A stretch of 64,000 nt of DNA from Denitrovibrio sp. (GTDB lineage Bacteria; Chrysiogenota; Deferribacteres; Deferribacterales; Geovibrionaceae), in contig PKTN01000001.1 of NCBI GenBank assembly GCA_002869185.1, forward strand, positions 186,001-250,000, written 5' to 3'. The position numbers were made by a program, and so were the translations under genes. Below the pieces are notes generated by a model that saw nothing but the letters and a program-made list of their open reading frames with translations, had not been told where the DNA came from and did not search any database. Below are positions 1 through 7,482 of the stretch, piece after piece (the stretch's first letter is position 1; each line of letters opens with the position of its first letter).

Positions 1-907
1 GTTCCATTTTGGTGACTTTACCTTTGATAATGTTTCTCGCACTAAGCCCCTCTGGCTTTTTGATAGAGATTGTCACGTCTTCTGAACGGAGGGTGACACG
101 AAGTTTTGTCCCAGTCTTGTATTGCCTAGTTGGTATCATCAGTTTGCCATCCACCAGAGATATTATCCCAGATGAATTATGCTGATCTACGGCTACAGCC
201 TTGAGCACAGAGACTCTTCCAGTGAGGCCAAGGTGTTCCATATTCGCAGGATTAGAGACTACTTCCTCAACACTCCCCGACTCGATACAACTACCGTTAG
301 ACATGAGGACGGCATTATCCCCCAGTGCTAAGAGCTCGTCCAGACTATGAGTGACGTATACAACAGGCATTTTGAATTTCTCGACCATTCTGCCAATGAA
401 AGGGATCAACTCTTGTTTTCGTGCTGAATCAAGAGCAGAGAGCGGTTCGTCCATGAGCAAGAAATCTGGCGAAGTGAGTAGTGCCCGCCCTATGGCTACA
501 CGCTGTTTCTCGCCGCCTGAAAGCTTGTGAGGTCGCCTCTCTAGCAAATCTTCAATACCTAAAAGCTCTATAATTTCTTGAAACATTTCGTTCTTTTGAC
601 CTTTGAAACCGTAACGCAGATTCGACTCGACTGACATGTGCGGAAAGAGTCTACCATCTTGAAAAATATAGCCTGCATTTCGTTTCTGTGTAGGGATATT
701 TATATTCTGATAACTATCAAACAAAAGTCTTTCGCCTACAGCAATTCTGCCGACATCAGGTTTTTGAAGCCCAGCTATCATGTTGATTATGCTTGTTTTG
801 CCTGAACCTGATTTACCAAAAAGAGCTGTCACCATACCTTTGTTACACACGAAAGAAGCATCAAGTCTAAAATTTGTATGTTCTTTAATAGCTCTAAATT
901 CAAGCAT
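1..907 (-). CDS. modC: Molybdate ABC transporter ATP-binding protein ModC (3' end cut by window edge)
   Basis: ATPase of the molybdate/tungstate importer, acting on the cytoplasmic face of ModB. Reading the minus strand from the ATG at 907 gives an open frame to the window edge (about 302 codons; the family is about 350). Seen: Walker A GKSGSGKT, Q-loop region FQDGRLFPH, signature LSGGEKQR, Walker B FLLMDEP, and H-loop context YVTHSLDE. The part past about residue 230 resembles the molybdate-binding MOP/TOBE domain typical of ModC and is truncated here. The start overlaps the modB stop by 8 bases (ATGCTTGA), so the two are translationally coupled. Last gene of modABC, controlled by the operators upstream of modA. 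Confidence 0.95.
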   Translation of the reverse strand, partial: MLEFRAIKEHTNFRLDASFVCNKGMVTALFGKSGSGKTSIINMIAGLQKPDVGRIAVGERLLFDSYQNINIPTQKRNAGYIFQDGRLFPHMSVESNLRYGFKGQKNEMFQEIIELLGIEDLLERRPHKLSGGEKQRVAIGRALLTSPDFLLMDEPLSALDSARKQELIPFIGRMVEKFKMPVVYVTHSLDELLALGDNAVLMSNGSCIESGSVEEVVSNPANMEHLGLTGRVSVLKAVAVDQHNSSGIISLVDGKLMIPTRQYKTGTKLRVTLRSEDVTISIKKPEGLSARNIIKGKVTKME

Positions 908-1601
908 TATCGCCCCTTAATCTAGCCCCTGCTTTGCGAGAGAAATACTCTGACCCAGCAATAGCGACTAGTGCTAAAGCGATAGATATCAAACATAGCC
1001 TAAATGCTGCTGACTCTGTACCTGGCGTTTGGGTAAGTGTATAAAGTGCAAGTGGTAGAGTACTTGTTTCACCTGGGATGTTCGATACGAAAGTGATAGT
1101 CGCTCCGAACTCTCCGAGACATCTTGCAAATGCAAGGACAGTTCCTGTTATTATCCCCGGTATGGATAGAGGTAGAGTTATAGTAAAAAAGACTCTGAAC
1201 CAGCTAGCGCCTAATGTCTTAGACGCCTCTTCAAGTCCTCTGTCGACAGCTTCGATAGAGAGACGCACACTCCTTACTAGCAAAGGGAATGACATAATAA
1301 CAGAAGCCAAGACTGCCCCTTTCCAAGAGAATGCAATACCAGAACCGAAGATGTCGATGAGGAATTTTCCAGCTGGTGCATTGTCGTTAAACGTGATTAA
1401 CAACACGTAACCTGTAACTACTGGCGGTATCACAAGCGGAATGTGAACCAAACCATCTATAAGCAGTTTGCCTGGGAAGTTTTTTCTGGCAAGAAGATAA
1501 GCTATAGCTATCCCCGGTATTAAACCAGATACCACTGCCCATATAGAAATCTTAAGGCTAAGGGAGAGCGCCTCTATTTCATAACTGCTTAGTCCAAACA
1601 T
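900..1601 (-). CDS. modB: Molybdate ABC transporter permease ModB
   Basis: Inner-membrane permease of the molybdate importer; 233 aa, normal length. About five hydrophobic segments are visible. The EAA loop that docks ModC lies near residues 124-150 (EEASKTLGAS ... LPLSIPGIITG). The second segment has the IPLVIPPVVTGY signature common to ModB/CysT-type permeases. The ATG (complement of 1599-1601) directly abuts the modA stop (1602-1604), so modA-modB-modC form one message. An alternative substrate (tungstate or sulfate) is possible, but the ModE-type operators upstream favour molybdate. Confidence 0.95.
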   Translation of the reverse strand: MFGLSSYEIEALSLSLKISIWAVVSGLIPGIAIAYLLARKNFPGKLLIDGLVHIPLVIPPVVTGYVLLITFNDNAPAGKFLIDIFGSGIAFSWKGAVLASVIMSFPLLVRSVRLSIEAVDRGLEEASKTLGASWFRVFFTITLPLSIPGIITGTVLAFARCLGEFGATITFVSNIPGETSTLPLALYTLTQTPGTESAAFRLCLISIALALVAIAGSEYFSRKAGARLRGDNA

Positions 1602-2354
1602 TTATTTGACCGCCGTAAATCCGTATTTTTCAAATATTGTTGCTGATTGCTCACTCTTTAAAAAGTGATAAAACTTTACTACAGAAGCTGTATCTTTACC
1701 AGTAACAATAGCTGATGGATACCTGATTGCTCCGTGAAGCTCTTCGTTGAACAGACCAATTACTTTTGCTTTGTTAGATAGTGCGGCATCACTAGAATAG
1801 ACAATACCAAATGGTACTGCGTTCCTTTCAACCATTGCGAGTGCGACCCTGACGGTCTGCATTCTAACTGCATTTTTAGATAACTCAGTCCATAGACCCA
1901 ATGACTCAAGAGTCTTAAGTGCATATTTGCCAGCAGGGGAGTGAGCAGGGTCAGCCAAAGCGATTCTGACACCATTAGAAAGGATCTTGGTTGCTGTTGC
2001 GTTATCAAGCTCTGTAGGCTTTATAGGTGATGTAACCGGTGCTATGAGTGCCAGCCTGTTAGAAAGGAGTGGCGATATTGTCTCAGCCTTAACTTTGTTT
2101 TTGTCCTTTAAGTAGGTCATCCATTTTTTGTTAGCTGATAAAAATATATCAGCAGGAGCACTATTGCTTATCTGTTTTGCAAGAGTTCCTGAAGATGCAA
2201 AAGATGCGACAACGTCCACGTCTGTGCTCTTTTTGTATTCTGAGATGATCTCATTAAGAGCATTTGTCGTAGAGGCAGCAGCATAAATTGTGATCTTTTC
2301 AGCATAAGATACTGTAGCAATGAACATTAAAAGCAGTATAAGTAGGTTTTTCAT
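1602..2354 (-). CDS. modA: Periplasmic molybdate-binding protein ModA
   Basis: Periplasmic receptor that captures molybdate or tungstate and delivers it to ModBC; 250 aa, standard length. Residues 1-18 form a signal peptide ending VSYA before EKITIYAAAST. The oxyanion-binding motif AAASTTNALNEI and the later SFASSGTLAKQI are the conserved serine-bearing loops of the family. The carboxyl half has SPAGKYALKTLESLG and the tyrosine context GIVYSSDA typical of ModA. A good ribosome binding site (AAGGAG) precedes the ATG at 2354. First gene of modABC. Confidence 0.95.
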   Translation of the reverse strand: MKNLLILLLMFIATVSYAEKITIYAAASTTNALNEIISEYKKSTDVDVVASFASSGTLAKQISNSAPADIFLSANKKWMTYLKDKNKVKAETISPLLSNRLALIAPVTSPIKPTELDNATATKILSNGVRIALADPAHSPAGKYALKTLESLGLWTELSKNAVRMQTVRVALAMVERNAVPFGIVYSSDAALSNKAKVIGLFNEELHGAIRYPSAIVTGKDTASVVKFYHFLKSEQSATIFEKYGFTAVK

Positions 2355-2369
2355 GGTATCTCCTTATTT

Positions 2370-2393
2370 CGTTATGTAAAAATATATATAACG
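2370..2393 (-). promoter_or_regulatory. ModE-type operator, promoter-proximal copy
   Basis: Inverted repeat. In the direction of modA it reads CGTTATAT, eight spacer bases, ACATAACG: the half-sites and spacing of the classical E. coli ModE operator. Outer arms CTTATTT (2363-2369) and AAATAAG (2394-2400) extend the symmetry up to the modA Shine-Dalgarno. It overlaps the predicted -10 (2383-2388), so a bound ModE would block transcription. The modE gene itself is not in the window. Confidence 0.85.
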
Positions 2394-2411
2394 AAATAAG
2401 GGAAAGGTCAA
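2383..2411 (-). promoter_or_regulatory. Predicted sigma-70 promoter of modABC
   Basis: On the minus strand TTGACC (2406-2411), a 17-bp spacer, then TATATA (2383-2388). The -35 sits between the two ModE-type operators and the -10 lies inside the proximal one, a typical repression geometry. Confidence 0.65.
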
Positions 2412-2412
2412 G

Positions 2413-2436
2413 CGTTATGTAAATAAAAATATAACG
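2413..2436 (-). promoter_or_regulatory. ModE-type operator, upstream copy
   Basis: Second inverted repeat with identical half-sites (CGTTATAT, N8, ACATAACG read toward modA), 43 bp from the first, about four helical turns, so the two sites face the same side of the DNA. Together they flank the -35 element. The region also lies upstream of the divergent gene at 2513, which could share the control. Confidence 0.82.
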
Positions 2437-2512
2437 GTATGGTTTTGAGTTTTCCTTGTGTATTTTACGAATCGAATATAACTTAAATAGATATAGAGAA
2501 GGTGGATATAAA

Positions 2513-2968
2513 ATGAAAAAAATAATAATTATCTTTTGTGCAATGTTGTTTATGGTAAATGTATCTAATGCAGAAATGAAAAAATATAAAAGTCAGACAG
2601 TGTATGTTCCCGCTTATTCACATATTTATGTAGGTCCGAGGGATACCCCTTTTGACTTAGCAATTACACTCAGCATAAGGAATACTAATGCAACTGAGTC
2701 TATGAGTGTTACTGTCGCAGATTATTACGATTCTAATGGGAAAGCAGTTAAAGGATTTATCGATCAGCCTGTAATTCTAAAACCATTCGCTACAATAAGA
2801 TATATCGTTTCAGAGTCTAACAAACAGGGTGGCTCTGGAGCAAATTTTCTTGTTAAATGGTATTCAGACAAAGAGATAAACGCTCCTGTTATAGAGACTG
2901 TGATGATAGGGACAAGATCTTCGCAGGGGATATCTTTTACATCTAGAGGGGTTGTGATCGGCGACTGA
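2513..2968 (+). CDS. Secreted DUF3124 family protein
   Basis: Small exported protein of unknown function; 151 aa from the ATG at 2513. This start has a strong Shine-Dalgarno (GAGAAGGTGG) and begins directly with a signal peptide (MKKIIIIFCAMLFMVNVSNA), so a longer in-frame version starting at 2456 is less likely. After cleavage the protein has VYVPAYSHIYVG, a beta-rich core with NTNATESMSVT and DYYDSNGK, and a conserved end GTRSSQGISFTSRG; these are DUF3124 hallmarks as I recall them. Family function is not known. It is divergent from modABC and may share that regulatory region, but nothing in the sequence ties it to molybdenum. Confidence 0.8.
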   Translation: MKKIIIIFCAMLFMVNVSNAEMKKYKSQTVYVPAYSHIYVGPRDTPFDLAITLSIRNTNATESMSVTVADYYDSNGKAVKGFIDQPVILKPFATIRYIVSESNKQGGSGANFLVKWYSDKEINAPVIETVMIGTRSSQGISFTSRGVVIGD

Positions 2969-2976
2969 TGGGTTAG

Positions 2977-3005
2977 TTGACACTTTAGCTATTTGATACT
3001 ACAAT
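2977..3005 (+). promoter_or_regulatory. Predicted sigma-70 promoter of the ATP-grasp/alpha-E/peptidase operon
   Basis: Consensus TTGACA at 2977-2982, a 17-bp spacer, and TACAAT at 3000-3005. It starts only 9 bp after the DUF3124 stop and gives a leader of about 85 nt before the ATG at 3097. Confidence 0.7.
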
Positions 3006-3096
3006 GAAAATTAGATGTAATTATTAGATTGGGGTAATTACATTTTAATTATTTTATACACTTATTTTACTTAATATAAATTCCATGGAGGAGTGT

Positions 3097-4548
3097 ATGC
3101 CATTTGGATGGTGCGAATATAACCCTAATCACTTTTATGACGAATTATTCTCCACTACAAACAAACCAAGAGAAGCTAGCCACGGGCTTTATGAATATCT
3201 AAAAACACTCGATTCTAAAGATATTTATCAAAGAAAGCTTACTGCCGAATCTGCTATCATAGAGCAAGGGATAACATTTACTATCTACAGTGATGGGCAA
3301 AACATAGACCGAGCATGGCCTTTTGATATAATCCCTCGTATTATAGATGGTAAAGAGTGGCGTAAAGCAGAAAAAGGTCTTTCTCAGAGACTAAAAGCTC
3401 TCAATATGTTCATAAACGATCTATATAACGGTCAAAATATCTTAAAAGATGGCATCGTTCCTGAAGATGTTATTTTAACTTCTAAAAACTTTCGTAAAGA
3501 GTGCATAGGTGTCACACCTTCACACGGTGCATGGGCTAATATCTGCGGAAGCGATATAGTTCGTGACGATTCAGGTGTTTTGTACGTTTTAGAAGATAAC
3601 CTGCGTGTTCCATCTGGTGTTTCATACATGCTTGAAAATCGTAAAATTACTAAAAAGGTATTTCCTGAACTTTTTAAAGATATAAACATTGCTCCAGTAG
3701 ATAATTATCCAGCGATGCTTTTTGATATGCTTACCTCTTTGGCTCCTGCAAGTGCTGGTGATGAGCCAGAGATAGTTCTTCTCTCCCCTGGTATATTTAA
3801 TTCCGCATATTTTGAGCATTCATACTTAGCTCAGCAGATGGGGATTGAGCTTGTTGAGGGAGCTGACCTTTTTGTAGATGATGATGATTATGTATATATG
3901 AAGACTATACGCGGACTTGACAGAGTTGATGTTATTTACCGTAGAATAGATGATGATTTCCTTGACCCAGAAGTTTTTCGTGAAGATTCAACCTTAGGCG
4001 TAAAAGGGCTCATGAGAGCTTGGAAGGCTGGGAAAGTAGCTATTGCAAATGCACCAGGAACAGGTGTTGCAGACGATAAGGTTGTTTATGCATATGTTCC
4101 TGAAATGATAAAATATTACCTAGGTGAAGAGCCTCTTATTCCTAATGTTCCTACATATCTTTGCAGAGAGAAGGTGGATATGGAGTACGTTATGGATAAT
4201 TTGGCAGATCTTGTTGTGAAACCTGCCAATGAATCTGGCGGCTACGGCATGCTGGTTGGACCACACTCCACCAAAGAAGAGGTAGAAGATTTTAGAAAAT
4301 TAATAATAGATAATCCCAGAAACTATATCGGGCAACCGACACTCTCCCTTTCTATTACTCCAACACTTACAGACGACGGTTTTAAAGGTCGTCACGTAGA
4401 CCTTAGACCATTTATCCTGCAAGGGGACGAAACCTTTGTGACCACTGGTGGACTTACTAGAGTTGCATTAGTGGAAGGATCTTTAGTGGTTAATTCGTCA
4501 CAAGGTGGCGGTAGTAAGGACACTTGGATTGTGAGCGAGGAGGTTTGA
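3097..4548 (+). CDS. Circularly permuted ATP-grasp protein (type 2)
   Basis: Predicted ATP-dependent carboxylate-amine or peptide ligase; 483 aa from the ATG at 3097, preceded by GGAGGAG. A further in-frame ATG at 3085 lies inside or before that site and has none of its own. Characteristic stretches are DGQNIDRAWPFDIIPRII, VLEDNLRVPSGVSYMLENR, the basic/acidic pair DRVDVIYRRIDDDFLDP and VVKPANESGGYGMLVGP, the last being the nucleotide-binding glycine loop. This is the DUF404/DUF407 type. The family is known to travel with alpha-E proteins (next gene) and a transglutaminase- or protease-like partner. The ligated substrate is unknown; comparative work has proposed a small peptide or peptide tag. 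First gene of a three-gene operon. Confidence 0.9.
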   Translation: MPFGWCEYNPNHFYDELFSTTNKPREASHGLYEYLKTLDSKDIYQRKLTAESAIIEQGITFTIYSDGQNIDRAWPFDIIPRIIDGKEWRKAEKGLSQRLKALNMFINDLYNGQNILKDGIVPEDVILTSKNFRKECIGVTPSHGAWANICGSDIVRDDSGVLYVLEDNLRVPSGVSYMLENRKITKKVFPELFKDINIAPVDNYPAMLFDMLTSLAPASAGDEPEIVLLSPGIFNSAYFEHSYLAQQMGIELVEGADLFVDDDDYVYMKTIRGLDRVDVIYRRIDDDFLDPEVFREDSTLGVKGLMRAWKAGKVAIANAPGTGVADDKVVYAYVPEMIKYYLGEEPLIPNVPTYLCREKVDMEYVMDNLADLVVKPANESGGYGMLVGPHSTKEEVEDFRKLIIDNPRNYIGQPTLSLSITPTLTDDGFKGRHVDLRPFILQGDETFVTTGGLTRVALVEGSLVVNSSQGGGSKDTWIVSEEV

Positions 4549-4549
4549 T

Positions 4550-5488
4550 ATGCTTTCAAGAATAGCTAACAGAGTCTATTGGCTGTCGAGATATATGGAG
4601 CGAACTGGGAATACTGCAAAGACGGTATACGCATACGCTTCACTTTTTCTTGATCTACCTGCCGGTACGGGGACAGGGTGGCATACACTTATAGAGATAA
4701 ACGACGCAGAGGAACTCTTTGCTGAGTTATATGATAAAAAGACCGAAGATAATATAATGAATTTCCTTATTTTTGATGAGAGAAATCCTGCGTCCATGTA
4801 TTCTTCGATATGCTTCGCTAGAGAGAACGCAAGGACAAGTAGGGATATTTTACCGAGTGAAGTCTGGGAGATTATTAATGGTCTTTATCTCACTGCTAAA
4901 GCAGAAAAATCAGAGAAAATTTCTAGAAGTAGAAGATATAGCTATTTAAACAGTGTTACTAACAATGTAATGCGTTTGGAGGGTATGTTTAATAGTGGGC
5001 TAAGCAGAAATAACACTTACAGTTTTATAGAACTTGGTCGAAATATTGAGAGAGCTGATACCACCACAAGGATTTTAGATGTTGGTTCGACACTTCTTGT
5101 CGAGGGTAAGACAGAATTTATGATTGGACATCAAGGGGTTATATGGATGAACCTGCTGAGGTCTATGAATGCATATCAGATGTATCGTCAAGAGGTTAAA
5201 AGGAAAGTTGTTGGTGAAGACGTGGTTAAATTTTTGTTATTTAACGATGAATTTCCTCGTTCAGTCGCCTTTTGTATAGATCAAATTATGAAGTTTTCGG
5301 CCAAACTACCTAATTCTGATAAGATAATCGAAATGTCTAATAGGATAAAGTTTGGTTTAGAGAGTTTCAGTACAGAGAATGTTACAGCGGAAAGGATAAT
5401 TAAGCACATGGATGAAATACAGAAATTATTAGCAGAGTTACACAATGGTATTGATGAAAGTTGGTTTAATACTAGTATAGATATATGA
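4550..5488 (+). CDS. Alpha-E domain protein (DUF403)
   Basis: 312 aa, mostly alpha-helical, the obligate companion of circularly permuted ATP-grasp proteins. The N-terminus MLSRIANRVYWLSRYMERTGNTA is the hallmark of the family, with its conserved arginine/glutamate helices (SFIELGRNIERADTTTRILD further on). It starts one base after the upstream stop, with GGAGG in place. No catalytic motif is visible; a structural or substrate-handling role in the ligase system is inferred from constant co-occurrence. The 3' end overlaps the next gene by four bases (ATGA), so all three genes are coupled. Confidence 0.9.
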   Translation: MLSRIANRVYWLSRYMERTGNTAKTVYAYASLFLDLPAGTGTGWHTLIEINDAEELFAELYDKKTEDNIMNFLIFDERNPASMYSSICFARENARTSRDILPSEVWEIINGLYLTAKAEKSEKISRSRRYSYLNSVTNNVMRLEGMFNSGLSRNNTYSFIELGRNIERADTTTRILDVGSTLLVEGKTEFMIGHQGVIWMNLLRSMNAYQMYRQEVKRKVVGEDVVKFLLFNDEFPRSVAFCIDQIMKFSAKLPNSDKIIEMSNRIKFGLESFSTENVTAERIIKHMDEIQKLLAELHNGIDESWFNTSIDI

Positions 5489-6543
5489 AAAGATATAGAT
5501 GCTCGTGTGGGGCAGAGCTTTTTTACGAAAATGACTCATGCTTAGGGTGTGGCAGAGATATCGGGTTTGATCCCGAGCTTCTTGCACTCTTCCCACTTGA
5601 TTACCTTCCTAATGAAGGCTTATTTAAACAGCGTGGACTTGACACAGGTATTATATATAAAGCTTGTGAACATGAAGGGCGTGAAAGTCTTGGGTGTAAC
5701 TGGCTTTTAAGGCAAGATGATGCGCAGAATCAATGTATCTCATGTCGACTCACCAGAACGATACCTATCCAAAATAGTGAAATGAACTTACGTCGTTGGA
5801 GGATACTTGAATCTTCTAAACGTAGGCTTGTTTATAATCTTTTAAATCACGGACTCACCTTTGATAGTAGGATAGATAATCCAGAGCATGGTCTTGTGTT
5901 CGATTTCTTAGAAGATATGCGTTCCAATCCAGATGTTGATGTAGAACAGATTTACACTGGGCACAAAGACGGAGTTATAACTATTAATGCCGCTGAGGCT
6001 GATCCAGAGTTTAGAGTGAGTGTTAGAGAGAGTATGAACGAGAGGTATCGTACTATCTTAGGTCACTTTAGACACGAAATAGGGCATTACTACTTTGATA
6101 AACTGGTTATGAAATCAGACTGGATAAAGTATTTTATTTATACTTTTGGTAATCCTGATGATGACTATAAATTTGCCCTTGAAAGGTATTACTCTAATGG
6201 TCCTAGATGGGACTGGGAGTATTATCACATAAGTGCGTATGCAAGTATGCATCCTCTTGAAGACTGGGCGGAGACTTGGGCACACTATCTTCATATGTGC
6301 GATACCTTAGAGACAGCCGTATCTTTTAATGCAAGTAATGTAGACCTCAGAAAGGATAATTTCGATACTATCTTGAGTAAATGGCAAAACCTTACAGTCC
6401 TTATGAATGCATTAAATAGAAGTGTAGGCAAGCCTGACGCATATCCTTTTGTTATCAAAAAGAATGTAATAGAAAAACTTAATTTTGTTCACAGGGTTGT
6501 GCTTGGGGCATCAATTAATAATACTACTTCTTATACTCTCTGA
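5485..6543 (+). CDS. Putative zinc metallopeptidase with zinc-ribbon N-terminus
   Basis: 352 aa. N-terminal cysteine pairs (C6/C8, C19/C22, then C61, C71, C84/C87) look like zinc ribbons. The catalytic motif HEIGH is at 197-201 within GHFRHEIGHYYF, with a downstream HPLEDWAETWAHYL (256-269) supplying a likely third ligand or glutamate. This matches the putative zinc-binding metallopeptidase family (Pfam Peptidase_Mx type). No signal peptide, so cytoplasmic. Coupled by a 4-base overlap to the alpha-E gene. In many genomes the ATP-grasp/alpha-E pair is followed by a transglutaminase-like protease, so this enzyme may play the hydrolase part here. The tail overlaps the convergent DMT gene by 13 bp. 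Confidence 0.85.
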   Translation: MKRYRCSCGAELFYENDSCLGCGRDIGFDPELLALFPLDYLPNEGLFKQRGLDTGIIYKACEHEGRESLGCNWLLRQDDAQNQCISCRLTRTIPIQNSEMNLRRWRILESSKRRLVYNLLNHGLTFDSRIDNPEHGLVFDFLEDMRSNPDVDVEQIYTGHKDGVITINAAEADPEFRVSVRESMNERYRTILGHFRHEIGHYYFDKLVMKSDWIKYFIYTFGNPDDDYKFALERYYSNGPRWDWEYYHISAYASMHPLEDWAETWAHYLHMCDTLETAVSFNASNVDLRKDNFDTILSKWQNLTVLMNALNRSVGKPDAYPFVIKKNVIEKLNFVHRVVLGASINNTTSYTL

Positions 6544-7430
6544 GCATTTTTCTTAGCATTCTTAAGGGCTGTTCCAGCCTCAGCTATCAATATTGCTGAG
6601 ATGATTAGTGCCGCCCCAAAATATTGTTTTTTATTCATAATCTCTGCTGCTATAAAAAAGCCAAAAAAAGCTGATGATATAGGCTCAAGAGTGAACATTA
6701 TAGACGCTTTTGTTGGGGTAGTATGCTTTTGCATTGCAGTCTGAAGGAAGAAGCAAAGTACCGTAGCAATAAGACCTGTGCCGAGGATAGAAAAGCCGAT
6801 ATATGGTTCGAGTACCTTTGAATAATCAGCAGTTTCAAACATTACAGAATATAATCCAGACAAAATACACACAATAATTATCTGTATAGCTGTTAAGAGC
6901 AATACATTGTGCTTTCTAGAATATCTATCTGTAGTCAGAATATGGACACCTATGAAGAAGGCATTAACGACAGCGAATAACTGTCCTAGAGATATGCTCG
7001 TGTCTGCTTGGTATGTAATTAGTATCATTCCTGTGGCAGAGAAAAAAACACCGATCCATGAGAAAACATGTGGGTAAATCTTAAGAAATACAGCTGATAG
7101 TATCGGTACGAAAAGGACGTATAATCCTGTTAGGAAACCAACTTCTGTTGCTGTCGAAAGTTTGAGGGCAATAGTTTGAAAAAGAAATACGATAAAGAGT
7201 ACCGTTCCTAGTATTGTTCCATCAGTAAGAAGTGTTTTATCAATCTTTTTATACAGCGGGGCTATTAATACTAACATCGCTATTGAGGCTACGAGGAAAC
7301 GTAAGAATAGAAACGTGATTGGCTCAAAAGAATCTAAGGTCTGTTTAATTATTATAAATGTACTCCCCCATATGAGAGAGATGGTTATGAGTGAGAAGTC
7401 TGCTAGATATTCCTGATGTTTCTTTGTCAA
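6531..7430 (-). CDS. EamA/DMT family transporter
   Basis: 299-aa inner-membrane protein with about ten hydrophobic helices in two homologous halves, the standard EamA layout. Family marks: ISLIWGSTFIIIKQTL near the N-terminus, LFLRFLVASIAML, and in the second half TKASIMFTLEPISSAFFGFFIAAE. The family exports metabolites such as amino acids or their precursors; the substrate cannot be told. The start is read as TTG (complement of 7428-7430) with AAGGGA upstream. Convergent with, and overlapping by 13 bp, the metallopeptidase gene, so no terminator lies between them. Confidence 0.88.
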   Translation of the reverse strand: MTKKHQEYLADFSLITISLIWGSTFIIIKQTLDSFEPITFLFLRFLVASIAMLVLIAPLYKKIDKTLLTDGTILGTVLFIVFLFQTIALKLSTATEVGFLTGLYVLFVPILSAVFLKIYPHVFSWIGVFFSATGMILITYQADTSISLGQLFAVVNAFFIGVHILTTDRYSRKHNVLLLTAIQIIIVCILSGLYSVMFETADYSKVLEPYIGFSILGTGLIATVLCFFLQTAMQKHTTPTKASIMFTLEPISSAFFGFFIAAEIMNKKQYFGAALIISAILIAEAGTALKNAKKNAQRV

Positions 7431-7482
7431 AATAGTTCCCTTGCTAATAATAAAGCTGATGTTGACTTTACTATAAAACTGG

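Noticed and set aside
2456-2512. Upstream extension of the DUF3124 gene
   Set aside because: The later ATG has a strong ribosome site and begins exactly with the signal peptide.
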